A stretch of 36,360 nt of DNA from Bacteroidales bacterium (lineage in GTDB: Bacteria; Bacteroidota; Bacteroidia; Bacteroidales; UBA932), in NCBI GenBank assembly GCA_017454335.1, contig JAFTDE010000012.1, positions 1 through 36,360 of the forward strand, read 5' to 3'. The translations under genes and the position numbers were made by a program. The notes beneath the pieces were generated by a model. It had not been told where the DNA came from. It worked only from the letters and a program-made list of their open reading frames with translations, and ran no database searches. Shown one piece after another: positions 1-8,065 of this stretch; the first letter of the stretch is position 1, and each line of letters begins with the position of its first letter.

Positions 1-17
1 ATCTTCAGGAAAAATAA
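1..17 (+). CDS. Possible 3' end of nqrD (partial)
   Basis: The reading frame starting at base 3 ends in a TAA at 15-17, 12 bases before the nqrE start. In known nqr operons nqrD lies directly upstream of nqrE, so this tail is probably the last few codons of nqrD. Only four complete codons are visible, so the assignment rests on gene order, not on sequence. Confidence 0.3.
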
Positions 18-29
18 CAGCGTCGCCTT

Positions 30-644
30 ATGGAATACATCAGCCTATTCGTAAAGTCAATTTTCGTTGACAATATGATTTTTGCATACTTCCTCGGTAT
101 GTGCTCATACCTGGCAGTATCCAAGAATGTCAAGACCGCCAACGGTCTGGGTCTGGCCGTCATCTTCGTGCTGGTTTGCACGCTCCCGATCAACTGGGTC
201 CTGAACCGCTATGTCCTCCAGCCCGGCGCCCTCGCCTGGCTGGGCCCGCAGTTCGCCGGGGTGGACCTGAGCTTCCTGAGCTTCATCCTCTTCATCGCCG
301 TGATCGCCGCCTTTGTGCAGCTGGTCGAGATGATCGTGGAGAAGTATCTTCCTTCCCTGTACGCTTCGCTGGGAATCTTCCTGCCGCTGATCGCCGTGAA
401 CTGCGCCATCCTGGGCGGTTCGCTGTTCATGCAGCAGCGGGAATTCACCAACGTGTTCGAACCCCTCGTCTATGCGCTGGGATCCGGCATCGGCTGGTAC
501 CTGGCCATCGTCGCGCTCGCGGCCATCCGCGAGAAGATGGCGTACAGCAACGTACCCAAGCCCCTCAAGGGCATCGGCATCACCTTCATCACGGTGGGCC
601 TGATGGGCATTGCGTTCATGATTTTCATGGGTATTCAAATCTAG
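30..644 (+). CDS. nqrE: Na+-translocating NADH:quinone reductase subunit E
   Basis: Integral membrane subunit of the six-subunit Na+-NQR complex, which passes electrons from NADH to quinone and pumps Na+ across the inner membrane. The 204-residue length is normal for NqrE, and the protein is almost entirely hydrophobic with about six membrane segments. Cys25 (in FLGMCSY) and Cys125 (in AVNCAIL) match the conserved cysteines that, with two from NqrD, hold the intramembrane iron centre. The ATG at 30 gives the standard N-terminus MEYISLF. The gene is followed after 12 bases by nqrF, whose Shine-Dalgarno overlaps the nqrE stop codon, so the two are co-translated. The rest of the operon (nqrABCD) must lie left of the window. 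Confidence 0.96.
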   Translation: MEYISLFVKSIFVDNMIFAYFLGMCSYLAVSKNVKTANGLGLAVIFVLVCTLPINWVLNRYVLQPGALAWLGPQFAGVDLSFLSFILFIAVIAAFVQLVEMIVEKYLPSLYASLGIFLPLIAVNCAILGGSLFMQQREFTNVFEPLVYALGSGIGWYLAIVALAAIREKMAYSNVPKPLKGIGITFITVGLMGIAFMIFMGIQI

Positions 645-648
645 GAGG
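643..648 (+). promoter_or_regulatory. Shine-Dalgarno of nqrF overlapping the nqrE stop
   Basis: AGGAGG begins at the second base of the nqrE TAG (642-644) and lies 8 bases before the nqrF ATG at 657. Perfect Shine-Dalgarno sequences are rare in this window, so this one fixes the nqrF start and suggests high expression. Confidence 0.8.
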
Positions 649-656
649 AAACGCGT

Positions 657-1931
657 ATGAACTGGACCATTATCGCTGCTGTCGCAGTCATTGTCATCGT
701 CACGCTGATCCTCGTCGCGCTGCTGCTGTTCGTCAAGGCCCGGATCACCCCGTCGGGGACCGTCCGGATCGACATCAACAACGGCAAGAAAGAGCTGGAC
801 GTCACGCCCGGCGATTCGCTGATGAACACCCTCGCCCTCCAGAAGATCTTCCTGCCCTCCGCCTGCGGCGGCAAAGCCAACTGCGGACAGTGCAAGGTAC
901 AGGTGCTGGAAGGCGGCGGAGAGATCCTCCCGACCGAAGTCGGATTCTTCAACCGCAAACAGATCAAGGACGGCTGGCGCCTGGGCTGCCAGGTCAAGGT
1001 CAAGGACAATCTCAGGATCCAGGTGGCCGAATCCGCCCTGTCCGTCAAGAAACTCGAATGCGAGGTCATCTCCAACGAGAACGTCGCGACCTTCATCAAG
1101 GAATTCACCGTCCGGCTGCCGGAAGGTGAGAACCTGGAGTTCAAGTCCGGCGAGTATATCCAGATCGACATCCCCGCCTACGAAGCCGACTTCGCCGACA
1201 TGGGCGTAGCCGACATCTACAAGGGCGACTGGGACAAGTTCGGCATCACCGGCCTGAAATACAGGAACACCGAGCCCACCATCCGGGCCTACTCGATGGC
1301 CTCCTATCCCGGTGAGAAAGGCATCATCAAACTGAACGTCCGCATCGCGACGCCTCCGTTCGACCGCACCCAGCCCAAGGGTGTCTTCAAGTTCGTCCCG
1401 GGCGTGCCGCCGGGAATCGCCTCCACCTACGTGTTCTCCCGCAAGCCGGGCGACAAGGTCTGGATCAGCGGCCCGTACGGCGAGTTCCTCCTGCCGGAGA
1501 ACGACCCGGAAGACATGGAGTACATCTTCGTCGGCGGCGGCGCCGGCATGGCCCCGCTCCGAAGCCACATCATGCAGCTGTTCCGCACCCTGAAGACCGG
1601 CCGCAAGGTCAGTTTCTTCTACGGTGCCCGCGCCCTGGTCGAAGCCTTCTACCTCGAGGACTTCGCCGCGCTGGAGAAGGACTTCCCGAACTTCCGCTTC
1701 CACCTGGCCCTCGACCGGCCGGATCCGGCCGCCGATGCGGCGGGCGTGAAGTACACGCCGGGATTCGTGCACAACGTGATGTACGAGACCTACCTCAAGG
1801 ACCACGAGGCTCCCGAGGACATCAAGTACTTCATGTGCGGTCCTCCGATGATGGTATCTTCGGTGAACGCGCTGCTGGATTCGCTGGGTGTCGCACCCGA
1901 AAACGTCCTGTACGACAACTTCGGCGGTTAG
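657..1931 (+). CDS. nqrF: Na+-translocating NADH:quinone reductase subunit F
   Basis: NADH-oxidising subunit of Na+-NQR. It takes two electrons from NADH into FAD and passes them singly through a [2Fe-2S] centre to the rest of the complex. Order of parts in the 424 residues: one N-terminal membrane anchor (about residues 3-26); a plant-ferredoxin-like domain with cluster ligands Cys70, Cys76, Cys79 and Cys111; a FAD domain with the RAYS motif at 210-213; and a C-terminal NAD-binding domain with GGGAGMAP and MCGPPMM motifs, ending in the aromatic/glycine tail DNFGG. All key residues are present and the length is normal. It is the last gene of the operon: two hairpins follow directly. Confidence 0.97.
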   Translation: MNWTIIAAVAVIVIVTLILVALLLFVKARITPSGTVRIDINNGKKELDVTPGDSLMNTLALQKIFLPSACGGKANCGQCKVQVLEGGGEILPTEVGFFNRKQIKDGWRLGCQVKVKDNLRIQVAESALSVKKLECEVISNENVATFIKEFTVRLPEGENLEFKSGEYIQIDIPAYEADFADMGVADIYKGDWDKFGITGLKYRNTEPTIRAYSMASYPGEKGIIKLNVRIATPPFDRTQPKGVFKFVPGVPPGIASTYVFSRKPGDKVWISGPYGEFLLPENDPEDMEYIFVGGGAGMAPLRSHIMQLFRTLKTGRKVSFFYGARALVEAFYLEDFAALEKDFPNFRFHLALDRPDPAADAAGVKYTPGFVHNVMYETYLKDHEAPEDIKYFMCGPPMMVSSVNALLDSLGVAPENVLYDNFGG

Positions 1932-2009
1932 CGGACAGCTAAGAAACCGCTAACGGACATACGAAAACGGAAAAACGAATAAGAAACGGAAAAATCTTAT
2001 TCGTTTTTC
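1927..2009 (+). terminator. Two tandem hairpins ending the nqr operon
   Basis: The first inverted repeat pairs 1927-1934 with 1947-1954 (8 bp) and includes the nqrF stop codon. The second pairs 1971-1983 with 1996-2008 (13 bp perfect, extendable by one G-C pair to 1970/2009) around a 12-base loop and ends in a run of five T within the right arm. The left arm of the second has a matching A-run, so it could also stop transcription from the right. The 127-base gap 1932-2058 otherwise holds the promoter of the next gene. Confidence 0.7.
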
Positions 2010-2019
2010 TTATTGATCC

Positions 2020-2050
2020 TTGGAGACTTGCGAAGGGGATTTTAGTTTTG
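2020..2050 (+). promoter_or_regulatory. Bacteroidota promoter for the fimbrillin-like gene
   Basis: TTG at 2020-2022 and TAGTTTTG at 2043-2050 are 20 bases apart and match the Bacteroidota -33 / -7 pattern (TTG, then TAnnTTTG). It is the best two-box promoter in the window. Only 8 bases separate the -7 box from the ATG at 2059. Confidence 0.6.
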
Positions 2051-2058
2051 CCGCCGTG

Positions 2059-3015
2059 ATGGATACGAAGGGTAGGATCAAGAAGCGCGGCAGTCTCTTT
2101 CTTCAATTCAGGAGCATTCTGCTCCATCTCCTGTTTATTTGCTTGCTCTGTCTGATGTTATCGTCGGCTGCCGCGCTGTCTTTGTGCCTGCCGGCGTGCC
2201 GGCGCAGCGCGGAACCGGCCGCGGACCCGGAAGGGCCCGCGCCGCGGGACAGCCTCATCCGCACCCGGATCATCCCCCGGCCGGACCCGCCGCTTCCCGG
2301 CAGCTGGCTGGATCTGGCCGTCTACCGGGAAGACCCTCCCCAGAAGCTTGAATTCCAGGCGAGAAGCCCGTTTTCAGACACGCTGGAGGCCGCGACGCCT
2401 CCGGGGGACAAACGGGTCGTCCTGATCGCCAACTGCCCGTACAGGCTGAATTACGCGGCCCTGCAGGCCTACGAGTCCATCGAGCAGCTGGTCTGCCGGC
2501 TGGAAGATGAACTGCCCGGGCGGCCCGTGATGAGCGGGACCGCCGTCTTGCAGGCGGGGATGCCGCGCGAAGTCCGCCTGGAACCCCTGCGGGGTGAAGT
2601 GATCCTGGTCAGCGTGGACAACAGCCTGCCGGCCGGCACCCTGCTCGAGAACCCGCGCGTACGGCTGTGCAACGTCAGTCCCGCCGCCGAGCTCCTGCGG
2701 ACCGGCGACTTCCATCCCGTCGAGACCAAGGACGGGGAATACACGGCCCTGCCCCACGCCATCGGCTACTTCCCGGTCCGTCCCGGCATCCGGCTCCCCT
2801 GCTATCCCTTCGACGCATCGGATCCGGCCGCCGTCCTGAACGCCGCCCGGCTGGAATTCACCTGCGAGATCGAAGGGGCGCCCTGCCGCTACCAGGTACG
2901 GCTTCCTTCGCTGCGGCGCGGAGGCACCCTCTGCGTCGAACTCATCATCAGCGGGCGCGAGCGGCACAGCGCCCGCGTGTACGATGGCGGGCCGCTGCGG
3001 CTGGATTCTCCCTGA
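2059..3015 (+). CDS. Fimbrillin-like (Mfa/Fim-type) lipoprotein
   Basis: Predicted exported protein of 318 residues. The N-terminus has a basic stretch (KGRIKKR) and a long hydrophobic segment ending in LPAC, which looks like a lipobox, so it is probably an outer-membrane-bound lipoprotein. The mature part resembles Bacteroidota fimbrial and fimbrial-anchor proteins: a beta-rich N-terminal domain (around ANCPYRLNYAAL), the phrase on setting a value to a reference (PVMSGTAVLQAG), and a second beta domain. I recognise the style, not a specific family member. The start is uncertain: the frame runs back to a TTG at 2020, but that codon lies inside the -33 box; ATG 2059 keeps the full signal peptide. 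No partner fimbrial genes lie next to it. The next gene starts 23 bases later with its own -7 box. Confidence 0.55.
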   Translation: MDTKGRIKKRGSLFLQFRSILLHLLFICLLCLMLSSAAALSLCLPACRRSAEPAADPEGPAPRDSLIRTRIIPRPDPPLPGSWLDLAVYREDPPQKLEFQARSPFSDTLEAATPPGDKRVVLIANCPYRLNYAALQAYESIEQLVCRLEDELPGRPVMSGTAVLQAGMPREVRLEPLRGEVILVSVDNSLPAGTLLENPRVRLCNVSPAAELLRTGDFHPVETKDGEYTALPHAIGYFPVRPGIRLPCYPFDASDPAAVLNAARLEFTCEIEGAPCRYQVRLPSLRRGGTLCVELIISGRERHSARVYDGGPLRLDSP

Positions 3016-3022
3016 AAAAGAC

Positions 3023-3030
3023 TATCTTTG
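3023..3030 (+). promoter_or_regulatory. -7 box upstream of the lipid kinase gene
   Basis: TATCTTTG matches TAnnTTTG exactly and lies in the 23-base gap between the fimbrillin-like stop and the kinase ATG. No clear TTG was found at the -33 distance. As at the previous gene, exactly 8 bases separate the box from the ATG. Confidence 0.5.
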
Positions 3031-3038
3031 TGTCCCGA

Positions 3039-3923
3039 ATGAAGCATATCCTGTTCATCGTCAATCCCATCGCGGGAGGCAGGGACAAGGGCGTCCTCGA
3101 ACGCCTGATTCCCCGCCGCCTGGATCCGCAGCGCTTCCGCTGGTCCCTCGCCTGCTCGGAACATCCGGGGCATGCGCATGAACTGGCCCTGCAGTCCGAC
3201 GCGGACACCGTCGTCGCCGTGGGCGGAGACGGGACGGTGAACGAAGTGGCCAGCGCCCTCGCCGGCACCGGGCGGGTGCTGGGAATCCTGCCCTGCGGCA
3301 GCGGAGACGGCCTGGCCCGCCACCTGCACCTCAGCCGCAACTTCGACCTGGCGCTGCGTACCGTCAACGACTACGACGTCCGGGCCATCGACCACGGCAC
3401 CATGAACGGGCGTCCCTTCTTCTGCACCTGCGGGGTGGGGCTGGACGCCCTGGTCAGCGAAGAGTTCGCCCGGTCCACGACACGCGGACTGCGCACCTAC
3501 GTCGCCAAGACCGTCGAGACCTGGCAGCATTTCACGCCCGAAACCTACAGCCTGACCATCGACGGGGAAGCCGTCACCACCCGTGCCGTGCTGATCACGG
3601 CCGGCAACGCCAACCAGTGGGGCAACGAAGGATTCATCACGCCCCTGGCCTCGCTGACGGACGGCCTGATCGACGTGACCGTACTGCGTCCTTTCTCTCC
3701 CCTGGAGATTCCGGACCTGGCTGCACGGATCTTCACCAAGCGGATCGCCCGTTCCGCCCACGTGGACTACTACCGCTGCCGCCGGCTGACCATCCACCGC
3801 GAGAACCCCGGCGCAGCCCACATGGACGGGGATCCGCTGCAGCTGGGCACGGACATCGACATCCGCATCGCGCCGGAGCGGCTCCGCATCATCATCCCGT
3901 CCCAATCCGAAAACAAGCTATGA
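3039..3923 (+). CDS. Diacylglycerol kinase family (YegS/DagK-type) lipid kinase
   Basis: Cytoplasmic or membrane-associated lipid kinase of 294 residues, which phosphorylates the hydroxyl of a lipid such as diacylglycerol using ATP. Visible motifs: the N-terminal VNPIAGG loop (about residues 8-14), the nucleotide-binding GGDGT at 62-66, and CGSGDGLARHL at about 87-97, which corresponds to the substrate loop of the family. The length is normal. ATG 3039 is chosen because translation upstream has no family similarity and the -7 box lies just before it. The stop overlaps the start of the next gene in an ATGA (3920-3923), so the two are translationally coupled. The true lipid substrate cannot be read from sequence; diacylglycerol, phosphatidylglycerol or a ceramide (Bacteroidota make sphingolipids) are possible. 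Confidence 0.85.
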   Translation: MKHILFIVNPIAGGRDKGVLERLIPRRLDPQRFRWSLACSEHPGHAHELALQSDADTVVAVGGDGTVNEVASALAGTGRVLGILPCGSGDGLARHLHLSRNFDLALRTVNDYDVRAIDHGTMNGRPFFCTCGVGLDALVSEEFARSTTRGLRTYVAKTVETWQHFTPETYSLTIDGEAVTTRAVLITAGNANQWGNEGFITPLASLTDGLIDVTVLRPFSPLEIPDLAARIFTKRIARSAHVDYYRCRRLTIHRENPGAAHMDGDPLQLGTDIDIRIAPERLRIIIPSQSENKL

Positions 3924-5818
3924 AGAAACTGTCCTTCCTGTGGAACCTGCTGGTGGTGCTGGTCCTTTTCACGGTCTGCCGGGTGGAATTCATCCTGGAG
4001 AACGCAGCCGCATTTCCGGACTTCGACCTGGCCAAGGCCTTCCGCCTGGGTGTCGCGGGGCTGCGTTTCGACGCCTCCGCCATCGTCTGGACGAACCTGC
4101 CGTACCTGATCCTCGCCCTGCTGCCCCTGCGGGCGCGGGCGAACCGCATTTACGCCGCAATCCAGAAGGTCCTGTACGTCGTGCTGAACTTCCTCGCCCT
4201 GGCGATGAACCTGGCGGATTCCGCCTACTTCCCATACACGGGACGCCGGACGACCTGCTCGTTCTTCTCGGAATTCTCCAACGGTGAAGACTTCTCCGGC
4301 ATCCTCCTGCCCGAACTCGTCAACCACTGGTACCTGTTCGTGCTGGGATTCGCCATGCTGGCCGCCCTGATCCTGCTGTACCGGCCCACGGACGCCGAAG
4401 GATCGGGATGGAAATACTACCTGGTCCACTCGCTGATCCTCCTGGCCGCCCTGTACCCCCTTCTTCTCGCTGCGCGCGGTGCGGCCGGCATCACCCGCCC
4501 GATCGGCCTGAACGACGCCAACCGCTATGTGGACACCCCCGCCGAATCCGCCATCGTGCTGAACACCCCTTTCAGCATCTACCGCACCGTCAACCGCGTT
4601 CCCTTCGCCAACCCGGGCTATTATCCGGATGCGGACGCCGTCGCGCAGTACTACAGTCCCATCCACCGCCCTTCGAGCACGCAGCCGTTCCGGGACAAGA
4701 ACGTCTGCATCCTGATCCTGGAGAGCTTCTCCGCCTCGTACAGCGCCTGGCTGACCGGCCTGCAGGGCACCCCGCACCCCGGCTACATGCCTTTCCTGGA
4801 TTCGCTGATGCAGCAGAGCCTGGTGTTCCGCTACAGCTTCGCCAACGGGCGCAAGAGCATCGAATCGGTACCGGCCGTGCTGTCCGGCATCCCCTCGCTG
4901 ATCGAGCCCTACTTCACGACCTCCTACGCAACGAACGACGTCTCCGGCATCACCGCCGAGCTGGTCCGCAACAAGGGATACCATTCCTCGTTCTTCCACG
5001 GGGCGCCCCCGGGATCGATGGGCTTCGAGGCCTACGCGCACATCACCGGCTGCCAGAAATTGTACAACAAGGACGATTTCGGCGACGATTCGCAGTACGA
5101 CGGCACCTGGGCCATCTTCGACGAGCCCTTCCTGCAGTTCTTCAAGGACCGGCTGGACCGCGAGCCCCAGCCCTTCGTGACGACGGTCTTCACCGCCACC
5201 TCGCACCATCCGTTCAAGGTACCCGCCGAATACGAGCATGTCCTGTCCGGGGGCACGCTGCCGATGCACAAATGCATCCAGTACACCGACCAGGCCCTGC
5301 GCAAATTCTTCGAAGCGGCGCGGGAAGAGCCCTGGTTCGCCAACACGGTATTCGTGCTGACCGGCGACCACACCAACGTCACCGACCTGCCCGAATACAG
5401 CACCAGCTACGGCGTGTTCGAGATTCCGATCATCTTCTACAGTCCCGAAGGAGACCTGCGGGGCCTGCGCGAAGGCATCGCCCAGCAATCCGACATCACC
5501 CCCACCCTGCTGGGCTACCTGGGCTATGACCGGCCCTTCCTCAGTTACGGATGCAACTTGCTGGAGACCCCGGACGAGGAGACCTGGGCCATCAACTGCA
5601 ACAACGGCATCTACCAGTATTTCTACGGCGACCGCTGCCTGCAGTTCGACGGCGAGCACATCGTGGGCCTGTATAACTACCGGCGGGACCGCCTGCAGGA
5701 GCACAACCTGATCGGAGAAGACCCTCACGCGGAAGAGAAGCTTCCTGTCCTGAAGGCCCTGATCCAGGATTACATGCTGCGTATGGTGGAGAACCGCCTG
5801 ACTCCCGACAAAGACTAA
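3920..5818 (+). CDS. LTA-synthase-like sulfatase-fold phosphotransferase, membrane
   Basis: Inner-membrane enzyme of 632 residues with about five N-terminal membrane segments (residues 1-185) and a periplasmic alkaline-phosphatase/sulfatase-fold domain (about 255-610). Metal and catalytic positions visible: Glu268 in LILESFS, Ser313 in GRKSIES at the place of the LtaS catalytic threonine, His429/His430 in SHHPF and Asp483/His484 in GDHT. Relatives (LtaS, OpgB/MdoB) move phosphoglycerol from phosphatidylglycerol onto a glycan, releasing diacylglycerol; others move phosphoethanolamine. Gram-negative cells do not make lipoteichoic acid, so the acceptor here is unknown. It is coupled by ATGA overlap to a lipid kinase, which would suit recycling of the released lipid. 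Its TAA (5816-5818) overlaps the stop of the opposing glycosyltransferase gene. Confidence 0.85.
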   Translation: MKKLSFLWNLLVVLVLFTVCRVEFILENAAAFPDFDLAKAFRLGVAGLRFDASAIVWTNLPYLILALLPLRARANRIYAAIQKVLYVVLNFLALAMNLADSAYFPYTGRRTTCSFFSEFSNGEDFSGILLPELVNHWYLFVLGFAMLAALILLYRPTDAEGSGWKYYLVHSLILLAALYPLLLAARGAAGITRPIGLNDANRYVDTPAESAIVLNTPFSIYRTVNRVPFANPGYYPDADAVAQYYSPIHRPSSTQPFRDKNVCILILESFSASYSAWLTGLQGTPHPGYMPFLDSLMQQSLVFRYSFANGRKSIESVPAVLSGIPSLIEPYFTTSYATNDVSGITAELVRNKGYHSSFFHGAPPGSMGFEAYAHITGCQKLYNKDDFGDDSQYDGTWAIFDEPFLQFFKDRLDREPQPFVTTVFTATSHHPFKVPAEYEHVLSGGTLPMHKCIQYTDQALRKFFEAAREEPWFANTVFVLTGDHTNVTDLPEYSTSYGVFEIPIIFYSPEGDLRGLREGIAQQSDITPTLLGYLGYDRPFLSYGCNLLETPDEETWAINCNNGIYQYFYGDRCLQFDGEHIVGLYNYRRDRLQEHNLIGEDPHAEEKLPVLKALIQDYMLRMVENRLTPDKD

Positions 5819-6510
5819 CGGTAACGGATTTCGTCCCTGAGCGGACGGAAATGGCGCGGGGATTCGTATCCCGGGATGCTGGCATGCCAGCGCAGCATCT
5901 GCTCGCGCGCCTCGCTCTTGCTGTAGCCCCGCCCCTTGGGGTGGATGACGCGGACCCGGTCGTCGACCAGGACCAGCATCCGGTGCAGGCGTGCGAAATG
6001 GCAGAGCGCCAGGTCGATCCCCCAGCCCAGCCGGTTCAGCGTCAGATCGACGGGCAGCACCTCGTCCAGCAGTTCGCGGCAGACCAGGTGGAACCAGCCC
6101 TCCTGGAAATTCACCCGGCGCAGGCGGCCGGTGTAATGGCAGAGGCTCTGGTACAGGGCCCGGCCGCGGCGGGACAGGGCGCAGCTGGGCTGGTACAGCC
6201 CGACATTCTCCGTCCCGGTCACCTGCTGCATCCGTTCCACCAGCCGGGAAAGGTTCCTGTCATCGATCTCGATGTCGCTCGTCACGATCATCAGCCAGCG
6301 GTATCCCCGCTGTTTCAACAGTTCGTACGCCTGGTTCATCAGCCCGGAATAATAGATGTTGTCCAGCACCAGGGCACCCTCGTGCGTGCACGGCGGGGTG
6401 CTCCCGCTGTCCAGGATGACCGTATCGAAATGGGGCGACAGGCCCTCCCACCAGCGGATGGCCTTGGCGTTTTCATTGTGGTTCAGGATGCAGCAGAGTA
6501 TCTTTTCCAT
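5815..6510 (-). CDS. GT-A glycosyltransferase (family 2-like)
   Basis: Small soluble glycosyltransferase of 231 residues. The N-terminal half looks like a GT-A fold: CCILNHNEN at the start, VILDSGST at about 31-38 (the strand and loop that hold the nucleotide sugar), then MIVTSDIEI with Asp79 and Glu81 in the metal-binding DxD position. No membrane segment or signal peptide is present. It is the last gene of the uvrA-led minus-strand set. ATG 6510 is preferred because GGAG stands 9 bases before it and it leaves a 2-base gap after the upstream gene; an in-frame ATG at 6525 would overlap that gene by 13 bases. Its TAG (5815-5817) overlaps the stop of the convergent phosphotransferase. Sugar and acceptor are unknown. 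Confidence 0.75.
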   Translation of the reverse strand: MEKILCCILNHNENAKAIRWWEGLSPHFDTVILDSGSTPPCTHEGALVLDNIYYSGLMNQAYELLKQRGYRWLMIVTSDIEIDDRNLSRLVERMQQVTGTENVGLYQPSCALSRRGRALYQSLCHYTGRLRRVNFQEGWFHLVCRELLDEVLPVDLTLNRLGWGIDLALCHFARLHRMLVLVDDRVRVIHPKGRGYSKSEAREQMLRWHASIPGYESPRHFRPLRDEIRYR

Positions 6511-6512
6511 GA

Positions 6513-7229
6513 CTATCTTCTCCATTTCCGGACGGGTTTGCATCCGCGTCCGCCGAAGGTACTGTGGTGCCCCACGATGGAGGCATAGCGTTTTTTTGCC
6601 GTCCGGTATTTGGCCCGCACCAGGCGCAGCGCCGGCCGGAATCCGCGCGAGGTATGTCCGCCCGAATGGTGGCGGCAGGCCAGGGGGAAGACCTCCGTCA
6701 CCACGTCCGCCTGTTCGAAGGCAGCCACGCAGAAATCCTCGGCGTACATGTCGAAGGCGAGCCGCTCGTCGAAGCGCAGCCCCAGGCGGGCGACGAGCGA
6801 ACTGTGCACGATCAGGCACTGGCAGTCCACGGTGTCCACGCGCCCGGAAGCATCCCGGCCGCGGATCTCCTTCGGGTCGCCGCCGTCCTTGCCGCACTGC
6901 TGCACCGCGCCCTTGATGACCAGCAGGTCGCGCCAGCGTCCTTCTTCCAGGCTGACGCCGATCACCCCGTAGATCTTCTCCGGGTCCAGCCGCGAGACCG
7001 CTTCGGCGAGCGGTTCCAGCACCTCCCAGTCCTCGTGGCAGAAAACGATCCAGCCTTCCGCCGCGCCCTCCTGCAGGAAGCGGTTGTAGCGCACGCTCAC
7101 CGACAGGTTCTCCCGGCTGTTGTCATAGGGAACACGCGCACAGCCCTGCAGGAAGGGATTGTCCGCGACACAGCGCTTGTACATCTCCCAGTCCCGGACG
7201 ACGGATATGACCCAGACCGGCGCCGTCAT
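6513..7229 (-). CDS. Glycosyltransferase-like protein, StrF-type (Glyco_tranf_2_5)
   Basis: Protein of 238 residues. It starts with VWVISVVRDWEMY and carries IVFCHEDWEV (His65, Glu66, Asp67), GVIGVS at about 88-93, and DMYAEDFC (Asp160, Glu164, Asp165) followed by a conserved HHSGG. This pattern is that of the StrF-like GT-A group, in which the HxD segment takes the place of the DxD motif. It is soluble, with no export signal. ATG 7229 is chosen over upstream in-frame codons because it forms an ATGA overlap (7226-7229) with the preceding glycosyltransferase and because the family starts here. Donor and acceptor are unknown. The family assignment is from memory of motifs and should be treated as likely. 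Confidence 0.7.
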   Translation of the reverse strand: MTAPVWVISVVRDWEMYKRCVADNPFLQGCARVPYDNSRENLSVSVRYNRFLQEGAAEGWIVFCHEDWEVLEPLAEAVSRLDPEKIYGVIGVSLEEGRWRDLLVIKGAVQQCGKDGGDPKEIRGRDASGRVDTVDCQCLIVHSSLVARLGLRFDERLAFDMYAEDFCVAAFEQADVVTEVFPLACRHHSGGHTSRGFRPALRLVRAKYRTAKKRYASIVGHHSTFGGRGCKPVRKWRR

Positions 7230-8065
7230 ACGAGCTGGCGGAAACGGTCCGGAATCCGGACGATCATCTTCAGACCGAACATCGCCGGCTTGTTCCAGGC
7301 ATAGGGCGGGCGCACCACGGTCTGCAGGAAACGCGCGATCGGGACCAGCACGGACCACTTGCGCGCCTTGTGGCTGGACACGATCCGGATGGTTCCGGCC
7401 CGGCGGTCCAAATGCGGGGCCCAGCCCGCCTTGACCAGTTCGGAACTGGCCATGCGCTCCTTGATCCGGTCCAGGTCGGCGCTGCCGAAATGGAACAGGT
7501 ACAGGTCCTTGACGATGTGGAAATTCTTACCGCGCACCCGGTGGAATCCGCTCCCCCACGGAGCGGGACGCAGCAGGACGCTGCTCTTGGTGTAGCGCGT
7601 CGACAGGCGCGCTGCATGGCGCTGGGTCAGGATCGGCTGCTCCTTGTCCAGCGGTCCCTCCCGCACGACGTCCTGGCCCACGTCCACGCCCAGTCCGGAA
7701 ACGCAGGGGCCCTTGATTCCTTCGAGTCCGCTGAGGAACTCCGGCAGGGTCTGTCCCAGCATCGGATCCACGACCAGGAATTCGTCGATGTCCGTGCCGA
7801 TCACGATGTCGTAGCGCTGGAACAGCTGTTCCGCCTGCCTGGACAGGAATTCGATGCGGCCGCGGTCGGCCTTGGCCACCTTGCCCTCGATGTGGGGCAC
7901 GACCTGGATGTTCACGTCCTCGCAGCCGGGCGGGATCAGCTGGTCCTCGCCGTCGAAGAACACATAGAGGTTTTCGCGCCCGAGCTGGGCACCGTAGTAA
8001 GCGATCCATTTCCGGACGAAAAACGCGTCGTTACGGACCATGGTAATGGCAGCGATCTTTTTCAT
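7226..8065 (-). CDS. Glycosyltransferase family 2-like (Glyco_tranf_2_4 type)
   Basis: Soluble protein of 279 residues. The N-terminus AITMVRNDAFFVRKW with a following YYGAQLG and LYVFFDGEDQ is typical of the Glyco_tranf_2_4 group (relatives of GT92), which begins with MVRNE-like residues and an HxxGxxH-like region. The metal-binding motif is Asp92-Ile-Asp94 in GTDIDEF. The C-terminal third is basic and may contact a membrane or an acid polymer. It starts in an ATGA overlap (8062-8065) with the end of uvrA, so it is translated from the uvrA message. The three glycosyltransferases belong to different GT-A subgroups, so they are not recent duplicates and may add successive sugars. The glycan they build is not evident from the window. 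Confidence 0.75.
   Translation of the reverse strand: MKKIAAITMVRNDAFFVRKWIAYYGAQLGRENLYVFFDGEDQLIPPGCEDVNIQVVPHIEGKVAKADRGRIEFLSRQAEQLFQRYDIVIGTDIDEFLVVDPMLGQTLPEFLSGLEGIKGPCVSGLGVDVGQDVVREGPLDKEQPILTQRHAARLSTRYTKSSVLLRPAPWGSGFHRVRGKNFHIVKDLYLFHFGSADLDRIKERMASSELVKAGWAPHLDRRAGTIRIVSSHKARKWSVLVPIARFLQTVVRPPYAWNKPAMFGLKMIVRIPDRFRQLV

Noticed and set aside
105-1805. Long open frame on the minus strand (566 codons) opposite nqrE/nqrF
   Set aside because: High GC at third positions keeps the antisense frame free of stops. The product is Gly/Asp/His/Val-rich and resembles nothing, and nqrEF are certain. The same holds for the antisense frames at 3770-5728, 9046-10347, 27983-30388 and 30434-31864, and for the frame extension 19804-21363 over glpK.
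2020-2058. TTG 2020 as start of the fimbrillin-like gene
   Set aside because: It lies in the -33 box of a good promoter and the added residues do not improve the signal peptide; ATG 2059 is favoured.
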